From Haloferax denitrificans ATCC 35960 (GTDB lineage: Archaea; Halobacteriota; Halobacteria; Halobacteriales; Haloferacaceae), in contig NZ_AOLP01000012.1 in assembly GCF_000337795.1 (NCBI RefSeq), positions 124,001 to 188,000 of the forward strand: a stretch of 64,000 nucleotides of DNA, in the 5' to 3' direction. Below the pieces are notes generated by a model. That model saw only the letters and a program-made list of their open reading frames with translations. It did no database searches and was not told the DNA's origin. The position numbers were made by a program, and so were the translations under genes. Below, one piece after another: positions 1 through 8,606 of this stretch; the stretch's first letter is position 1, and every line of letters begins with the position of its first letter.

Positions 1-152
1 ATCTTTGATTCGACTTCGATCCGCCCGCACCGTGCGCGGCGTGTCGGACGCGACTACTGTCCGGTCTCGCATACACTCTCCGGCGCGAGAACCCGGAGAT
101 GCGTATTTGTGGCGGGAGCGCGTCTAGCGAGGACGGAACGGAGTGCAACGAG

Positions 153-545
153 ATGGACTGGGAGCGAACGGTGGGCGGCTACGCGCTCGTCATGGGAGCC
201 GTGACGCTCGTCATCTGGGTGTTGACCGTCGACGGCGGCCCGGTGATGGAGCCGCGGGCCGACCCGTTTTCGCTGTTCGCGTCGCTCGTGTTGGGCGGGC
301 TGACCGGCGTGTCGCTTCTGGCGGCGGGTGCGGGACTCGTCCGCCGGCAGTTGTGGGCGCGTCCGCTCAGTCTCGTCGCCTTCGGCCTGCTTTTCGCCGG
401 CGTCATCGACAGCGCCGGCTACTACGCCGCGGTCGGGCGAGTCGGCGTCGTCGTGGCGCTGTTCGTCGTCTGCCTCACCACGCTCGCGGCGCTCGGGTGG
501 TCGCTCGTCGACGCCCGGAACCGGGCGCGGCGGGCGGCGTGGTGA
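153..545 (+). CDS. Hypothetical four-helix membrane protein
   Basis: A 130-residue protein that is hydrophobic almost throughout, with about four predicted membrane segments separated by short charged loops and a basic C-terminus (DARNRARR). I chose the ATG at 153 (MDWERT), after which the hydrophobic pattern starts at once. An in-frame ATG at 99 would add 18 polar residues with no sign of conservation. No catalytic motif is visible and I do not recognise the family. It lies just before rfcL on the same strand, but rfcL has its own TATA-like element, so co-function is not implied. Confidence 0.7.
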   Translation: MDWERTVGGYALVMGAVTLVIWVLTVDGGPVMEPRADPFSLFASLVLGGLTGVSLLAAGAGLVRRQLWARPLSLVAFGLLFAGVIDSAGYYAAVGRVGVVVALFVVCLTTLAALGWSLVDARNRARRAAW

Positions 546-669
546 GTCAGCGTCTGCGTCGGCGTCTGCGTCGGTGAGCCGCCCGGAACTTCGAGCGGTT
601 CCGGCGGCGCGTCCGGCCGGCGCGGGGCGCTCCGCAACCACTAAACGCGCCTCGGTCCTCCTTCCGGTA

Positions 670-2139
670 ATGGTAGACTGGACGGAGAAGTACCGCCCAT
701 CGACGCTCTCCGAGGTCCGCGGCAACAACAAGGCCCGCGACGCCCTCGCGGAGTGGGCCAAGACGTGGGACGACCACCGGGAGGCGGTCGTCGTCCACGG
801 GAGCCCGGGCATCGGAAAGACCTCCGCGGCCCACGCGCTCGCCGCCGACATGGGCTGGGAGACGGTCGAGTTGAACGCGTCGGACCAGCGGACCGGCGAC
901 GTCATCGAGCGCTTCGCCGGCCGCGCCGCGAAGAACGCGACGCTCGCCGGCTCGTCGACGGGCACGTCCACCCGGCAGTTGGTCATCCTCGACGAGGCCG
1001 ACAACATCCACGGCAACTACGACCGCGGCGGGGCCAGCGCCGTCACCCGCCTCGTCAAGTCGTCGAGCCAGCCCATCGTCCTCATCGCCAACGAGTTCTA
1101 CGACATGAGCCGCGGGCTCCGGAACGCCTGTCAGGAAATCGAGTTCCGCGACGTGTCCGCCCGCTCTATCGTCCCCGTCCTCCGCGACATCTGCCGCAAG
1201 GAGGGACTGGAGTTCGAGTCCGACGCGCTCGACCGCATCGCCGAGATGAACAGCGGCGACCTTCGCTCGGCCGTCAACGACCTGCAGGCCGTCGCCGAGG
1301 GCCGCGAGAAAATCACCGAGGAGGACGTGGTCATGGGCGACCGCGACCGCTCTGTCGGCCTGTTCGAGTTCCTCGACGCCGTCCTCAAAGAGGAGTCCGC
1401 ACAGGACGCGCTGTACACCGCCTACGACGTGGACGAGACGCCCGACGACCTCACGAAGTGGGTCGAGGACAAGGTGTCGCTCGTCTACGAACCCGACGAA
1501 CTCGCCCGCGCCTACGACTTCCTCGCCAACGCCGACCGCTGGCTCGGCCGCGTGCGCGCCACGCAGAACTACTCTTACTGGCGCTACGCGACCGACAACC
1601 TCGCCGCCGGCGTCGCGGCCTCCCGCGACCGGACCCGCGGCGGGTGGACCCGCTACGGCGGCGCGCCCTACCGCTCGACCCGCGACAAGACCCGCGACAC
1701 CGTCGTCCGGAAAATCGCGCAGAACGGCGGCTTCAGCATGGCGACCGCCCGCCGCGAGGTCCTCCCGTACCTCTCGGCCATCACCCACCACTGCAAGCCC
1801 CGCGAACTGACCGTCGCCATGGCCGCCTACTACGAGTTCGACGAGTCGCACGTCTCCTTCGTCACCGGGAGCGGCGAGACGACGAACAAGGTCCAGTCCA
1901 TCGTCGAGGACGCCGGCGAACTCCGCGAGGAACTGGTCGAGGAACACGCCGGCGGCGCGTTCGCCGGCATGGAAGGCGTGTCTATCGAGGGCGACGACGC
2001 GGCCGCCGACGGCGACGGCGACGCCACAGACGACGTGCTCGACCGCGACGCCGACGCCGACGCCGACGAGTCGGCCGAGAGCGACGACTCTGACGCCTCG
2101 ACCGACGACGGGCAGTCCGGCCTCGACGACTTCTTCTGA
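670..2139 (+). CDS. rfcL: Replication factor C large subunit (clamp loader)
   Basis: A 489-residue AAA+ ATPase that with RFC small subunits loads the PCNA sliding clamp onto primed DNA. Seen: the N-terminal WTEKYRP box, Walker A GSPGIGKT (about 44-51), Walker B LVILDEAD (104-111), and a C-terminal collar region. A very acidic low-complexity tail ends in QSGLDDFF, a canonical PCNA-interacting (PIP) box at the extreme C-terminus. The ATG at 670 places the family N-terminus (MVDWTEKYRP) at residue 1. A TATA-like ACTAAAC lies about 30 bases upstream, consistent with a leaderless message. Length is normal for haloarchaea and no intein is present. Confidence 0.97.
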   Translation: MVDWTEKYRPSTLSEVRGNNKARDALAEWAKTWDDHREAVVVHGSPGIGKTSAAHALAADMGWETVELNASDQRTGDVIERFAGRAAKNATLAGSSTGTSTRQLVILDEADNIHGNYDRGGASAVTRLVKSSSQPIVLIANEFYDMSRGLRNACQEIEFRDVSARSIVPVLRDICRKEGLEFESDALDRIAEMNSGDLRSAVNDLQAVAEGREKITEEDVVMGDRDRSVGLFEFLDAVLKEESAQDALYTAYDVDETPDDLTKWVEDKVSLVYEPDELARAYDFLANADRWLGRVRATQNYSYWRYATDNLAAGVAASRDRTRGGWTRYGGAPYRSTRDKTRDTVVRKIAQNGGFSMATARREVLPYLSAITHHCKPRELTVAMAAYYEFDESHVSFVTGSGETTNKVQSIVEDAGELREELVEEHAGGAFAGMEGVSIEGDDAAADGDGDATDDVLDRDADADADESAESDDSDASTDDGQSGLDDFF

Positions 2140-2250
2140 GCGGGACTGCGCGCCGCGTTTCCGCCCTGTCTCTGCCTCGTTTCCGCCGCACCGATGCCCG
2201 GGGATTGACGCCACGCGGAGCTTTTTGGGGCCGCCCGACGAACCGCGCCT

Positions 2251-3312
2251 ATGAGAGCCGCAGTCCTCCGCGAACACGGTGAACCGCTCGACGTGACGGA
2301 ACTCCCCGACCCGACGTGCGACCCCGACGGCGTCGTCGTCGAGGTCGAGGCCTGCGGCATCTGCCGGAGCGACTGGCACTCGTGGATGGGCCACGGCGAG
2401 TGGGCCGACGACGCGGTCCCCGCCGGCCAGATTCTCGGCCACGAGCCCGCCGGCCGCGTCGTCGAGGTCGGCGACCGCGTCGAGACGATTCGAGAGGGCG
2501 ACCGCGTCGCCTTGCCGTTCAACCTCGCCTGCGGCTCGTGCGGCTACTGCCAGACCGGCCACGGCAACGTCTGCACGGGCGACCATCCGCACGCCCTCGG
2601 CTTCGAACCGTCCGCGCAGGGCGCGTTCGCGGAGTTGGTACATCTCCCGTCCGCTGATTACAACGCGATTCAGCTCCCAGAGGACGTCTCGCCGACCGAC
2701 GTGGCCGCGCTCGGCTGTCGGTTCATGACGGCCTACAACGCCCTCGACGCCCGCGCCGGCCTCCGCGCGGGCCAGTGGGTCGCCGTCCACGGCTGTGGCG
2801 GCGTCGGCCTGTCGGCGATTCAGGTGGCGAACGTCCTCGGCGCGCGCGTCGTCGCGGTCGACGTGCGCGAGTCCGCGCTCGACGCCGCGACCGACCTCGG
2901 CGCTGACGCCGTCGTCGACGGCTCCGCGGAGGACCCGGTGGACGCCATCCGGGGGCTGACCGACGGCGGGGCGCACGTCTCGCTCGACGCGCTCGGCGTC
3001 GCCGAGACCTGCCGGAACTCGGTCCGCTCGGTCCGGCCGCGGGGCTCGCACGTGCAGGTCGGCCTGACGACCGAGGCCGAAAAGGGGAACGTGTCCCTGC
3101 CGACCGACTGGATGACGAGACACGAGGTGTCGTTCCTCGGCGCGCGCGGGATGCCGCCGACGAGCGCGGACGACCTGCTGTCGCTACTCGCGTCGGACGC
3201 GGTCGACCCCGGCTCGCTCGTGACGAAGACCGTCTCGCTCGACGAGGTTCCGGAACGGCTGGCCGCGATGACCGACTACGACACCGTCGGCGTCGAAGTG
3301 ATGGTCCCGTAA
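2251..3312 (+). CDS. Zinc-dependent alcohol dehydrogenase, MDR family
   Basis: A 353-residue medium-chain dehydrogenase/reductase. The GroES-like N-terminal domain carries the catalytic-zinc pattern CGICRSDWH and GHEPAGRV. A structural-zinc loop with cysteines follows (CGSCGYCQTGHGNVC). The Rossmann domain has GCGGVGLSAIQ with an acidic residue ending beta-2 (VAVDV), which favours NAD(H) over NADP(H). Substrate is not readable from sequence; alcohol or polyol oxidation is typical. A T-rich stretch (CTTTTTGG) lies about 30 bases upstream of the ATG. It appears to be a single-gene unit between rfcL and a convergent small zinc protein. Confidence 0.9.
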   Translation: MRAAVLREHGEPLDVTELPDPTCDPDGVVVEVEACGICRSDWHSWMGHGEWADDAVPAGQILGHEPAGRVVEVGDRVETIREGDRVALPFNLACGSCGYCQTGHGNVCTGDHPHALGFEPSAQGAFAELVHLPSADYNAIQLPEDVSPTDVAALGCRFMTAYNALDARAGLRAGQWVAVHGCGGVGLSAIQVANVLGARVVAVDVRESALDAATDLGADAVVDGSAEDPVDAIRGLTDGGAHVSLDALGVAETCRNSVRSVRPRGSHVQVGLTTEAEKGNVSLPTDWMTRHEVSFLGARGMPPTSADDLLSLLASDAVDPGSLVTKTVSLDEVPERLAAMTDYDTVGVEVMVP

Positions 3313-3356
3313 AAGCGGAGTTCGGCGGTTGGGACGCTCGTTGGCTCGTTGCCGGC

Positions 3357-3590
3357 TCAGGGCGTCGGCGTCGGCGTTCGACGCTCCTCGGACGCCTCGT
3401 CGTCCGCGAGGCCGCGCCAGACGACCTCGCCGCAGTCGGGACAGTCGAGTCGGACCGTCCGGCCGTCGCGCGTCCGCTCGGGCCACGCGTCGATGCCGGC
3501 GGCGCGGCCGCAGGTCTGACAGAAGAGGACGGCCTTGGTGCGTTCGCTATCGGGCGGTTCGTGACTGAATTCGCGGGGAGCGTAGTTCAT
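3357..3590 (-). CDS. Small CxxC zinc protein
   Basis: A 77-residue protein with two CxxC knuckles, CQTC at 24-27 and CPDC at 50-53, spaced as in a one-zinc ribbon. The acidic, threonine/proline-rich tail is probably disordered. Such small zinc proteins are common in haloarchaea and mostly uncharacterised. It is convergent with the alcohol dehydrogenase and upstream of the amino-acid ABC transporter, without visible operon linkage. Function unknown; nucleic-acid or protein binding would be a guess. Confidence 0.8.
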   Translation of the reverse strand: MNYAPREFSHEPPDSERTKAVLFCQTCGRAAGIDAWPERTRDGRTVRLDCPDCGEVVWRGLADDEASEERRTPTPTP

Positions 3591-3660
3591 GCCGCAGGAA
3601 GCGGCGTTTCGGGGGATAAGCTTGTTGGAAGATTCCGGGTGTGTGCCCGGCTACCCCGGC

Positions 3661-4389
3661 TCAGAGCAGTTTCGAGAGGAACTGCTTGCCGCGGTCGGTC
3701 TTCGGGTTCTCGAAGAACACCTCGGGCGGCGAGTCCTCGACGACGCGGCCGTCGGCCATGAGGACGATTCGGTCGCCGACCTCGCGGGCGAACCCCATCT
3801 CGTGGGTGACGACGAGCATTGTCATGCCCTCGTCGGCGAGGTCGTGCATCACGTCGAGCACTTCCCCGACGAGTTCGGGGTCGAGCGCGCTCGTGACCTC
3901 GTCGAACAGCATCACGTGGGGGTCCATGGCGAGCGCGCGGGCGATGGCGACGCGCTGTTGCTGGCCGCCGGACAGTTGGTTCGGGTAGGAGTCCGACTGC
4001 GCGCCGAGGCCGACGCGGTCGAGCAGTTCGTCGGCGCGCCGCGTGGCGTCTCCTTCTTTGAGGCCCTTGACCTTCGTCGGCGCGAGCGTCACGTTCTCCC
4101 GCGCCGTCTTGTGGGGAAAGAGGTTGAAGCTCTGGAACACCATGCCGATGCGCTGGCGCAGGCGGTTGATGTCCGCGTCCTCCGCGGAGATGGACTGGCC
4201 TTCGAGCCGAATCTCGCCGCCCTGAATCTCTTCGAGGCGGTTCGCACAGCGGAGGAGCGTCGATTTCCCGGACCCCGAGGGGCCGATGACGACGCACACT
4301 TCGCCCTCTTCGACGTCGAGGTCGACGTCCTTCAGGACGTGCGTCTCGCCGAAGTACTTGTCCACTTCGTCGAATTCGAGGAGGCTCAT
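3661..4389 (-). CDS. Polar amino-acid ABC transporter, ATP-binding protein
   Basis: A 242-residue ABC ATPase of the GlnQ/HisP type that powers amino-acid import at the cytoplasmic face of the membrane. Seen: Walker [10 protein letters not shown] (36-44), Q-loop at [10 protein letters not shown], signature LSGGQQQR (139-146), Walker [13 protein letters not shown] and the switch histidine in VTHEMGF. The length is that of a minimal PAAT-family ATPase with no C-terminal regulatory domain. Its start overlaps the permease stop by four bases (ATGA), so the two are translationally coupled. Substrate specificity cannot be read from the ATPase. Confidence 0.95.
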   Translation of the reverse strand: MSLLEFDEVDKYFGETHVLKDVDLDVEEGEVCVVIGPSGSGKSTLLRCANRLEEIQGGEIRLEGQSISAEDADINRLRQRIGMVFQSFNLFPHKTARENVTLAPTKVKGLKEGDATRRADELLDRVGLGAQSDSYPNQLSGGQQQRVAIARALAMDPHVMLFDEVTSALDPELVGEVLDVMHDLADEGMTMLVVTHEMGFAREVGDRIVLMADGRVVEDSPPEVFFENPKTDRGKQFLSKLL

Positions 4390-5219
4390 CGGCGGTCACC
4401 TCCCCAGTCGGAGCGGGCTTCGAGGTAACTGACGATTTTACCGAGCGGAATCGTAATCATGAGGTAGGCGATGGCGACGAGGAGGATTGGCGTCCACGGG
4501 TCGAACGTGGTCGAGTTGACGTTGCGGAACGCGCTGATGAGCTCCGGGATGGCGATGACCGTCAGGAGCGAGGTGTCCTTCACGAGGATGACCTGGTCGT
4601 TGCCGATTGCGGCGAGCGCGTTGCGCCACGCCTGCGGGAGGACGACCTCGCGCATGCCCTGCACGTAAGACATCCCGAGCGAGCGGGCGGCCTCCATCTG
4701 GCCCTCCGGGACGGCGTCGATACCGCCGCGGACGGCCTCGCCGACGTAGGCGGCGTGGTTGAGCGTCAGTCCGATAATCGCGGTCGGAATCGCCCAGTTG
4801 GAGATGGGGAACTGCCCCGGCGGCCAGAACGCCGGAATCCCGACGTAGATGACGAGCAACTGGAACAGAAGCGGCGTCCCGCGGAAGAACTCGACGTAGG
4901 CGGTCGCAACGGTGTTCGTGAACCTCGTGTTCGACACCCGACCGAGTCCGACGAAGACGCCCGCGGTGACGGAAAACAGACTCCCGACGAGGACGATACC
5001 GAGCACTCGCAGGAACGCGTTGACGAACTGCGGGTGGATAATCTCGACGAGGAGTTCGAAATCGACCTGGGTGAAGATAATCGCCGCGATGAACCCGCCG
5101 ACTCCGAGCGTGAATAGTCCCGCGATGGCCGCGCCCAGCCGCCTGAGCGTTTTGTCGTTCAAGAACTGCTCTTGGTACTCACCGTCACCGGTTCGTCCCT
5201 CGGAGTAGGATTCAGCCAT
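4386..5219 (-). CDS. Polar amino-acid ABC transporter, permease
   Basis: A 277-residue inner-membrane permease of the HisMQ type. An unusual hydrophilic N-terminus of about 30 residues precedes the first helix. The core carries [12 protein letters not shown] and the EAA loop ([25 protein letters not shown] split over about 180-205), the docking site for the ATPase. [15 protein letters not shown] is characteristic of glutamine/glutamate and basic amino-acid permeases. One permease gene implies a homodimeric channel. The order binding protein, permease, ATPase on the minus strand forms a complete import cassette. Confidence 0.95.
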   Translation of the reverse strand: MAESYSEGRTGDGEYQEQFLNDKTLRRLGAAIAGLFTLGVGGFIAAIIFTQVDFELLVEIIHPQFVNAFLRVLGIVLVGSLFSVTAGVFVGLGRVSNTRFTNTVATAYVEFFRGTPLLFQLLVIYVGIPAFWPPGQFPISNWAIPTAIIGLTLNHAAYVGEAVRGGIDAVPEGQMEAARSLGMSYVQGMREVVLPQAWRNALAAIGNDQVILVKDTSLLTVIAIPELISAFRNVNSTTFDPWTPILLVAIAYLMITIPLGKIVSYLEARSDWGGDRR

Positions 5220-5246
5220 TGGTAGTGTTTCTCACAGTGGTGGGAT

Positions 5247-5252
5247 AAAAAA
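5247..5252 (-). terminator. Oligo-T tract after the binding-protein gene
   Basis: Read on the minus strand this is a TTTTTT run inside the 49-base gap between the substrate-binding gene and the permease gene. Archaeal RNA polymerase terminates at such U-tracts. Partial termination here could explain higher expression of the binding protein than of the membrane parts, a common stoichiometry in these cassettes. This is inference from position and sequence only. Confidence 0.4.
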
Positions 5253-5268
5253 CGCGTCCTGGTTCGGC

Positions 5269-6078
5269 TTATCCGGAGAAGTACTCCGAGTAAATCTCGT
5301 CGTACGTGCCGTTGTCGCGGATGGTCTGGAGCGCGCCGTTGACCTCCTCGCGCAGGTCGTCGTCGTCCTGCCGGAAGCCGATGCCGTACTCCTCGACGGT
5401 GAGGGTGAGGTACGGCGGGGCGTTCTCCTTGCCCTGTTCCTCGGCGGCACCGGGACCTTCGAGGAACCGGACGTTGTCGCTCTGGTCGACGAAGGCGGCG
5501 TTGACGGTGTTGTCGTTGACGACCGCGCTGACCTGGTTGTTCCGGAGCGCGTCGAACGCGCCGGTCACCTGGTCGTAGCTCTGAATCGTCAGGTCGCCGT
5601 CGAACTCCTCTTTGAGGCTGGTCGCGGCGCTCTCGCCGGTCGTCCCCTTCTGGACGCCCACGGTGACGCCCCGGAGGTCCTCCTTCGAGGAGATATCACT
5701 GCTGTTGAGGACGATGACCGTCTGGTAGGCGGTGAAGTACGGGTCCGAGAAGTCGATCTGCTCCGCGCGGTCCTCGGTGATGGTCATCGCGGACATGATG
5801 ACGCGGAAGTTCCCGTTGTTGAGCGAGGGGATGATGCTGTCGAAGCTCGTCTTCTGGAACTCGTGTTCGTAGCCGAGCTCGCCGAAGACCGCCTCGGCGA
5901 TGTCGACGTCGAAGCCGACGAGTTCGCCCTCGGTCGTCTCGTACTCGAACGGCCGGTACGGGATGTCCGAGCCGATGGTAATCGTCTCGCTACTACTGCC
6001 GCCGCCGCCGAGACAGCCGGCCAGCGTGAACGCGGCCGCGGCCCCGGCGGAGCCCTTCAGAAAGGTGCGACGTTCCAT
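5269..6078 (-). CDS. Amino-acid ABC transporter, Tat-exported lipoprotein binding protein
   Basis: A 269-residue periplasmic-binding-protein-like lipoprotein (HisJ/GlnH family, SBP_bac_3). The N-terminus MERRTFLKG is a Tat twin-arginine signal, followed by a hydrophobic stretch and lipobox LAGC (cysteine 22), so it is exported folded and anchored by lipid outside the membrane. The mature part shows DIPYRPFEY, GFDVDIAEAV and SAMTITEDRAEQIDFSDPYF, typical ligand-binding segments. I chose the ATG at 6078 because a TATA element (GTTATAC, centred near 6107) lies about 28 bases upstream; an in-frame ATG at 6087 is the alternative. Confidence 0.94.
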   Translation of the reverse strand: MERRTFLKGSAGAAAAFTLAGCLGGGGSSSETITIGSDIPYRPFEYETTEGELVGFDVDIAEAVFGELGYEHEFQKTSFDSIIPSLNNGNFRVIMSAMTITEDRAEQIDFSDPYFTAYQTVIVLNSSDISSKEDLRGVTVGVQKGTTGESAATSLKEEFDGDLTIQSYDQVTGAFDALRNNQVSAVVNDNTVNAAFVDQSDNVRFLEGPGAAEEQGKENAPPYLTLTVEEYGIGFRQDDDDLREEVNGALQTIRDNGTYDEIYSEYFSG

Positions 6079-6342
6079 AACAGCCATCAGGTAGCACAGC
6101 CCCGTATAACACTTCTTCGGTCCGTTCGTCAATTCGTTCCGATATTGACGAAAAATATCCGGGAATTGTGTGGATGGGTGGGATATATCTCTAACCGTGA
6201 AACGGATTCGCCATATCGTCGTTTTATCGGAGTAGTATGCAACTCGAATTGCGAAAGTTGTGGATATTGCCGATAGTTATCTCATTTCTTGTATTTTAGT
6301 TGTTAAACGGAGTGCGCCCCAACCCGAAGTCACGCTCCGCCG

Positions 6343-7176
6343 TCAGTCGGCGTCGTTCGTCGCGCCGGCCTGCGGTATCGGGAGGCCGCCGCGGACGAGG
6401 ACCGCCGCGCCGACGACGAGGACGAGCGCGAGGACCGTCCCGCCGAGGTGGGCGAGTTCGAGCGCCGGCCCGTACACCTGTCGACCGGCGATGAGGAGCG
6501 CGACGACCACGACGCTCGCGGGCGCGGTGACGAATCTGAGCCGGTCGTAGGCGTCCGCCCGCGGGCCGTGAGCGGCGTTCGCCCAGAGAGTGACCGCGAC
6601 GAGCGCGGCGTAGGTCGTGAGGCCGACGACGTAGTAGACGGCCTGCGTCGTCGGGCCGAAGGAGACGAACGCATGGGGCGCGAGGACGAGCATGACGGGC
6701 GCGCCGACGAGCGCCAGTCTGACCGCGTCGGCGATGCGGGGGATGCCGCGGTCGGCGAGCCCCCACGCGGCGGCGGCGACGACGGCGGTGAAGATGGAGG
6801 TCGCGACCACGTAGTGGGCGGTGAGGATGACCCACTCGTACTCGGTGACGGTGAGCGCCCCGAGGACGATTTGGAACGGGAGGATGACCGTGGCGACGAC
6901 GAGCGCGTAGCGGACTCCTTTCGCGACGCCCTCGCGCCACGCCTGCACGGTCGTCCCGAGGATGAGGAAGCCGGTGAGCATGGCGACGAGGCGGTGGAAC
7001 CATTCGAGGAAACTGCCCCAGTTGGCCGGGAACAGCCCGAGGAAGCCGTCGCAGAACGGCCAGCGGCCGGCGCAGGTGAGCCCAGCGCCCGCGGCGGCGG
7101 TGTACACGCCGAGGACCATCAGGACGCCGGTCATCGCGGCGGCCCCCGCGAGGAGGCGGCGAAGCCGAGGTGTCAT
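6343..7176 (-). CDS. ctaA: Heme A synthase-like protein (COX15/CtaA family)
   Basis: A 277-residue integral membrane protein with about eight helices. In the family it oxidises the C8 methyl of heme O to give heme A for aa3-type terminal oxidases. Seen: paired helices with conserved histidines at WFHRLVAMLTG and LTAHYVVAT, the segment FQIVLGALTV, and an extracellular cysteine pair in the first loop (LTCAGRWPFCDG), as in CtaA where the pair is redox active. Transcribed away from the M24-like gene. Haloarchaeal CtaA is well known, so the assignment is fairly secure. Confidence 0.88.
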   Translation of the reverse strand: MTPRLRRLLAGAAAMTGVLMVLGVYTAAAGAGLTCAGRWPFCDGFLGLFPANWGSFLEWFHRLVAMLTGFLILGTTVQAWREGVAKGVRYALVVATVILPFQIVLGALTVTEYEWVILTAHYVVATSIFTAVVAAAAWGLADRGIPRIADAVRLALVGAPVMLVLAPHAFVSFGPTTQAVYYVVGLTTYAALVAVTLWANAAHGPRADAYDRLRFVTAPASVVVVALLIAGRQVYGPALELAHLGGTVLALVLVVGAAVLVRGGLPIPQAGATNDAD

Positions 7177-7368
7177 ACGCGTGGGTCAGAACCGCGCGAA
7201 CTTATATCTCGTCGGTATGGTCCTCGAAGGTGTCACCGCGCGACCGCCTCGTGCGCCGGGTCCGGCCGGCCGGGTCGCGTCGGACTGGGTCGTCTCGGTC
7301 GCGTCGGACCGGTTCGTCCGGGTCGTCCGAGCCGTCCCATTCAAGTCGATTCGGTTGGACGCGCGAAC

Positions 7369-8475
7369 ATGGACGAGCGACTCGACTCCCGGGCGGACCG
7401 ACTCAACGCATATCTCGCGGACCGCGACCTCGAAGCGGTCTGGTTCGCCCGACCGAACTCCTTCGCGTGGCTCCTCGGCGGCGACAACGTCGTCGACCGC
7501 GACTCGCCTTTGGGCGTCGCCGCCGCCGGCTACGACGGCGACGAGTTCCACGTCGTGACGGACAACATCGAAGCGACCCGCCTGCTCCACGAGGAAGTGC
7601 CCCACGAGGACGTCCGCGTCCACCGCTTCCAGTGGTACGAGGGGTCGCTGGCGTCCGGCGTCGAGGCGGTCTCGCCGACCCCCGCCGCCGCCGACTTCGA
7701 CGTGCCCGGCTTCGCGGACGTGGACGCCGCGGCCGTCCGCCAGCCGCTTTCGGACGCCGACATCGAGGCCTACCGCGAACTCGGCCGCGACGCGGCGAGC
7801 GCGGTCGAGCGGGTCTGCCGCGAACTCGCGCCGGGCGACACCGAACACGAGGTCGCCTCCGGTCTGAAGGTCACGCTCAGCGCGATGGGCATCGAAGCGC
7901 CGGTGGTGCTCGTCGGCGGCGGGCGGCGCGCCCAGAAGTACCGCCACTACACGCCCAAACAGGAGGAACTCGGCGACTACGCCCTCGTCTCGGTGACGGC
8001 CCAGCGCGGCGGCCTCTACGCGAGTTGCACGCGGACCGTCGCGTTCGACGCGCCCGAGTGGCTCGAAACCCGCCACGAGGGCGCGATGCGGGTCGAGACC
8101 GAGGCGCTGGCGGCGACCCGGAAGGCGGCCGCGGCGGGCGGCACCGCGGGCGACGTGTTCGACGCCATCCGCGACGCCTACGACGCGGTCGGCGAGTCCG
8201 AGGAGTGGCTGAATCATCATCAGGGCGGCGCGGCAGGGTTCGCCGGCCGGGAGTGGTTCGCCGCGCCCGACGCCGACGACGAGGTCCGCGTGCCGATGGG
8301 CTACGCCTACAACCCGACCATTCAGGGCGCAAAGAGCGAGGACACCGCGCTCGTCACCGACGAGGGCGTCGAGGTGCTGACCGCGACCGGCCGCTGGCCG
8401 ACCCGGACCGTGACCGACGCCGACGAGACGGTCGAACTCGAACGCCCGGAAATTCTTCACATCGAAACGGAGTAA
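7369..8475 (+). CDS. M24-fold (aminopeptidase P/creatinase-like) protein with degenerate metal site
   Basis: A 368-residue protein with a creatinase-type N-terminal domain and a pita-bread C-terminal domain. Overall order matches Xaa-Pro peptidases: the strand before CTRT, the His region (NHHQGG) and the closing SEDTALVTDEG. Aligning by eye to the M24 metal ligands, both Asp residues of the D...D-x-TRT motif are replaced by Ser (LVSV and ASCTRT), and the Glu of EPG is replaced by Asn (NPT). Only the His and the final Glu survive. It may be a non-metallo member, as creatinase is, or non-catalytic. The start at 7369 gives MDERLDSRAD. Confidence 0.85.
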   Translation: MDERLDSRADRLNAYLADRDLEAVWFARPNSFAWLLGGDNVVDRDSPLGVAAAGYDGDEFHVVTDNIEATRLLHEEVPHEDVRVHRFQWYEGSLASGVEAVSPTPAAADFDVPGFADVDAAAVRQPLSDADIEAYRELGRDAASAVERVCRELAPGDTEHEVASGLKVTLSAMGIEAPVVLVGGGRRAQKYRHYTPKQEELGDYALVSVTAQRGGLYASCTRTVAFDAPEWLETRHEGAMRVETEALAATRKAAAAGGTAGDVFDAIRDAYDAVGESEEWLNHHQGGAAGFAGREWFAAPDADDEVRVPMGYAYNPTIQGAKSEDTALVTDEGVEVLTATGRWPTRTVTDADETVELERPEILHIETE

Positions 8476-8533
8476 TTTTTCGAGCGGAGCGGCGTCGATT
8501 CGGCGTTCCGACCTCGCCGCCGTCCGCCGAGGG

Positions 8534-8549
8534 TTCGACTATTGTCGAA
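8534..8549. promoter_or_regulatory. Palindromic operator-like site upstream of maeB
   Basis: A perfect inverted repeat TTCGAC-TATT-GTCGAA, 57 bases before the maeB start. A second, imperfect palindrome (TTCGAC-GTT-GTTGAA) follows at 8557-8571. The same arms with a different four-base spacer occur upstream of pccB (38910-38925), which suggests a shared dimeric transcription factor. Which factor is not known to me. Confidence 0.55.
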
Positions 8550-8606
8550 GTCAAAATTCGACGTTGTTGAATAGCTTTTTGCCCCCTGCGCGAGGAGGTG
8601 TGGTTC

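Noticed and set aside
547-3123. Minus-strand open frame of 858 codons opposite rfcL and the alcohol dehydrogenase
   Set aside because: Both plus-strand genes have unmistakable motifs; the antisense product is a Val/Gly/Arg shadow.
6236-6262. CAACT...AGTTG inverted repeat upstream of the amino-acid binding-protein gene
   Set aside because: Only five bases pair around an eleven-base non-palindromic centre; expected by chance in an AT-rich promoter gap.
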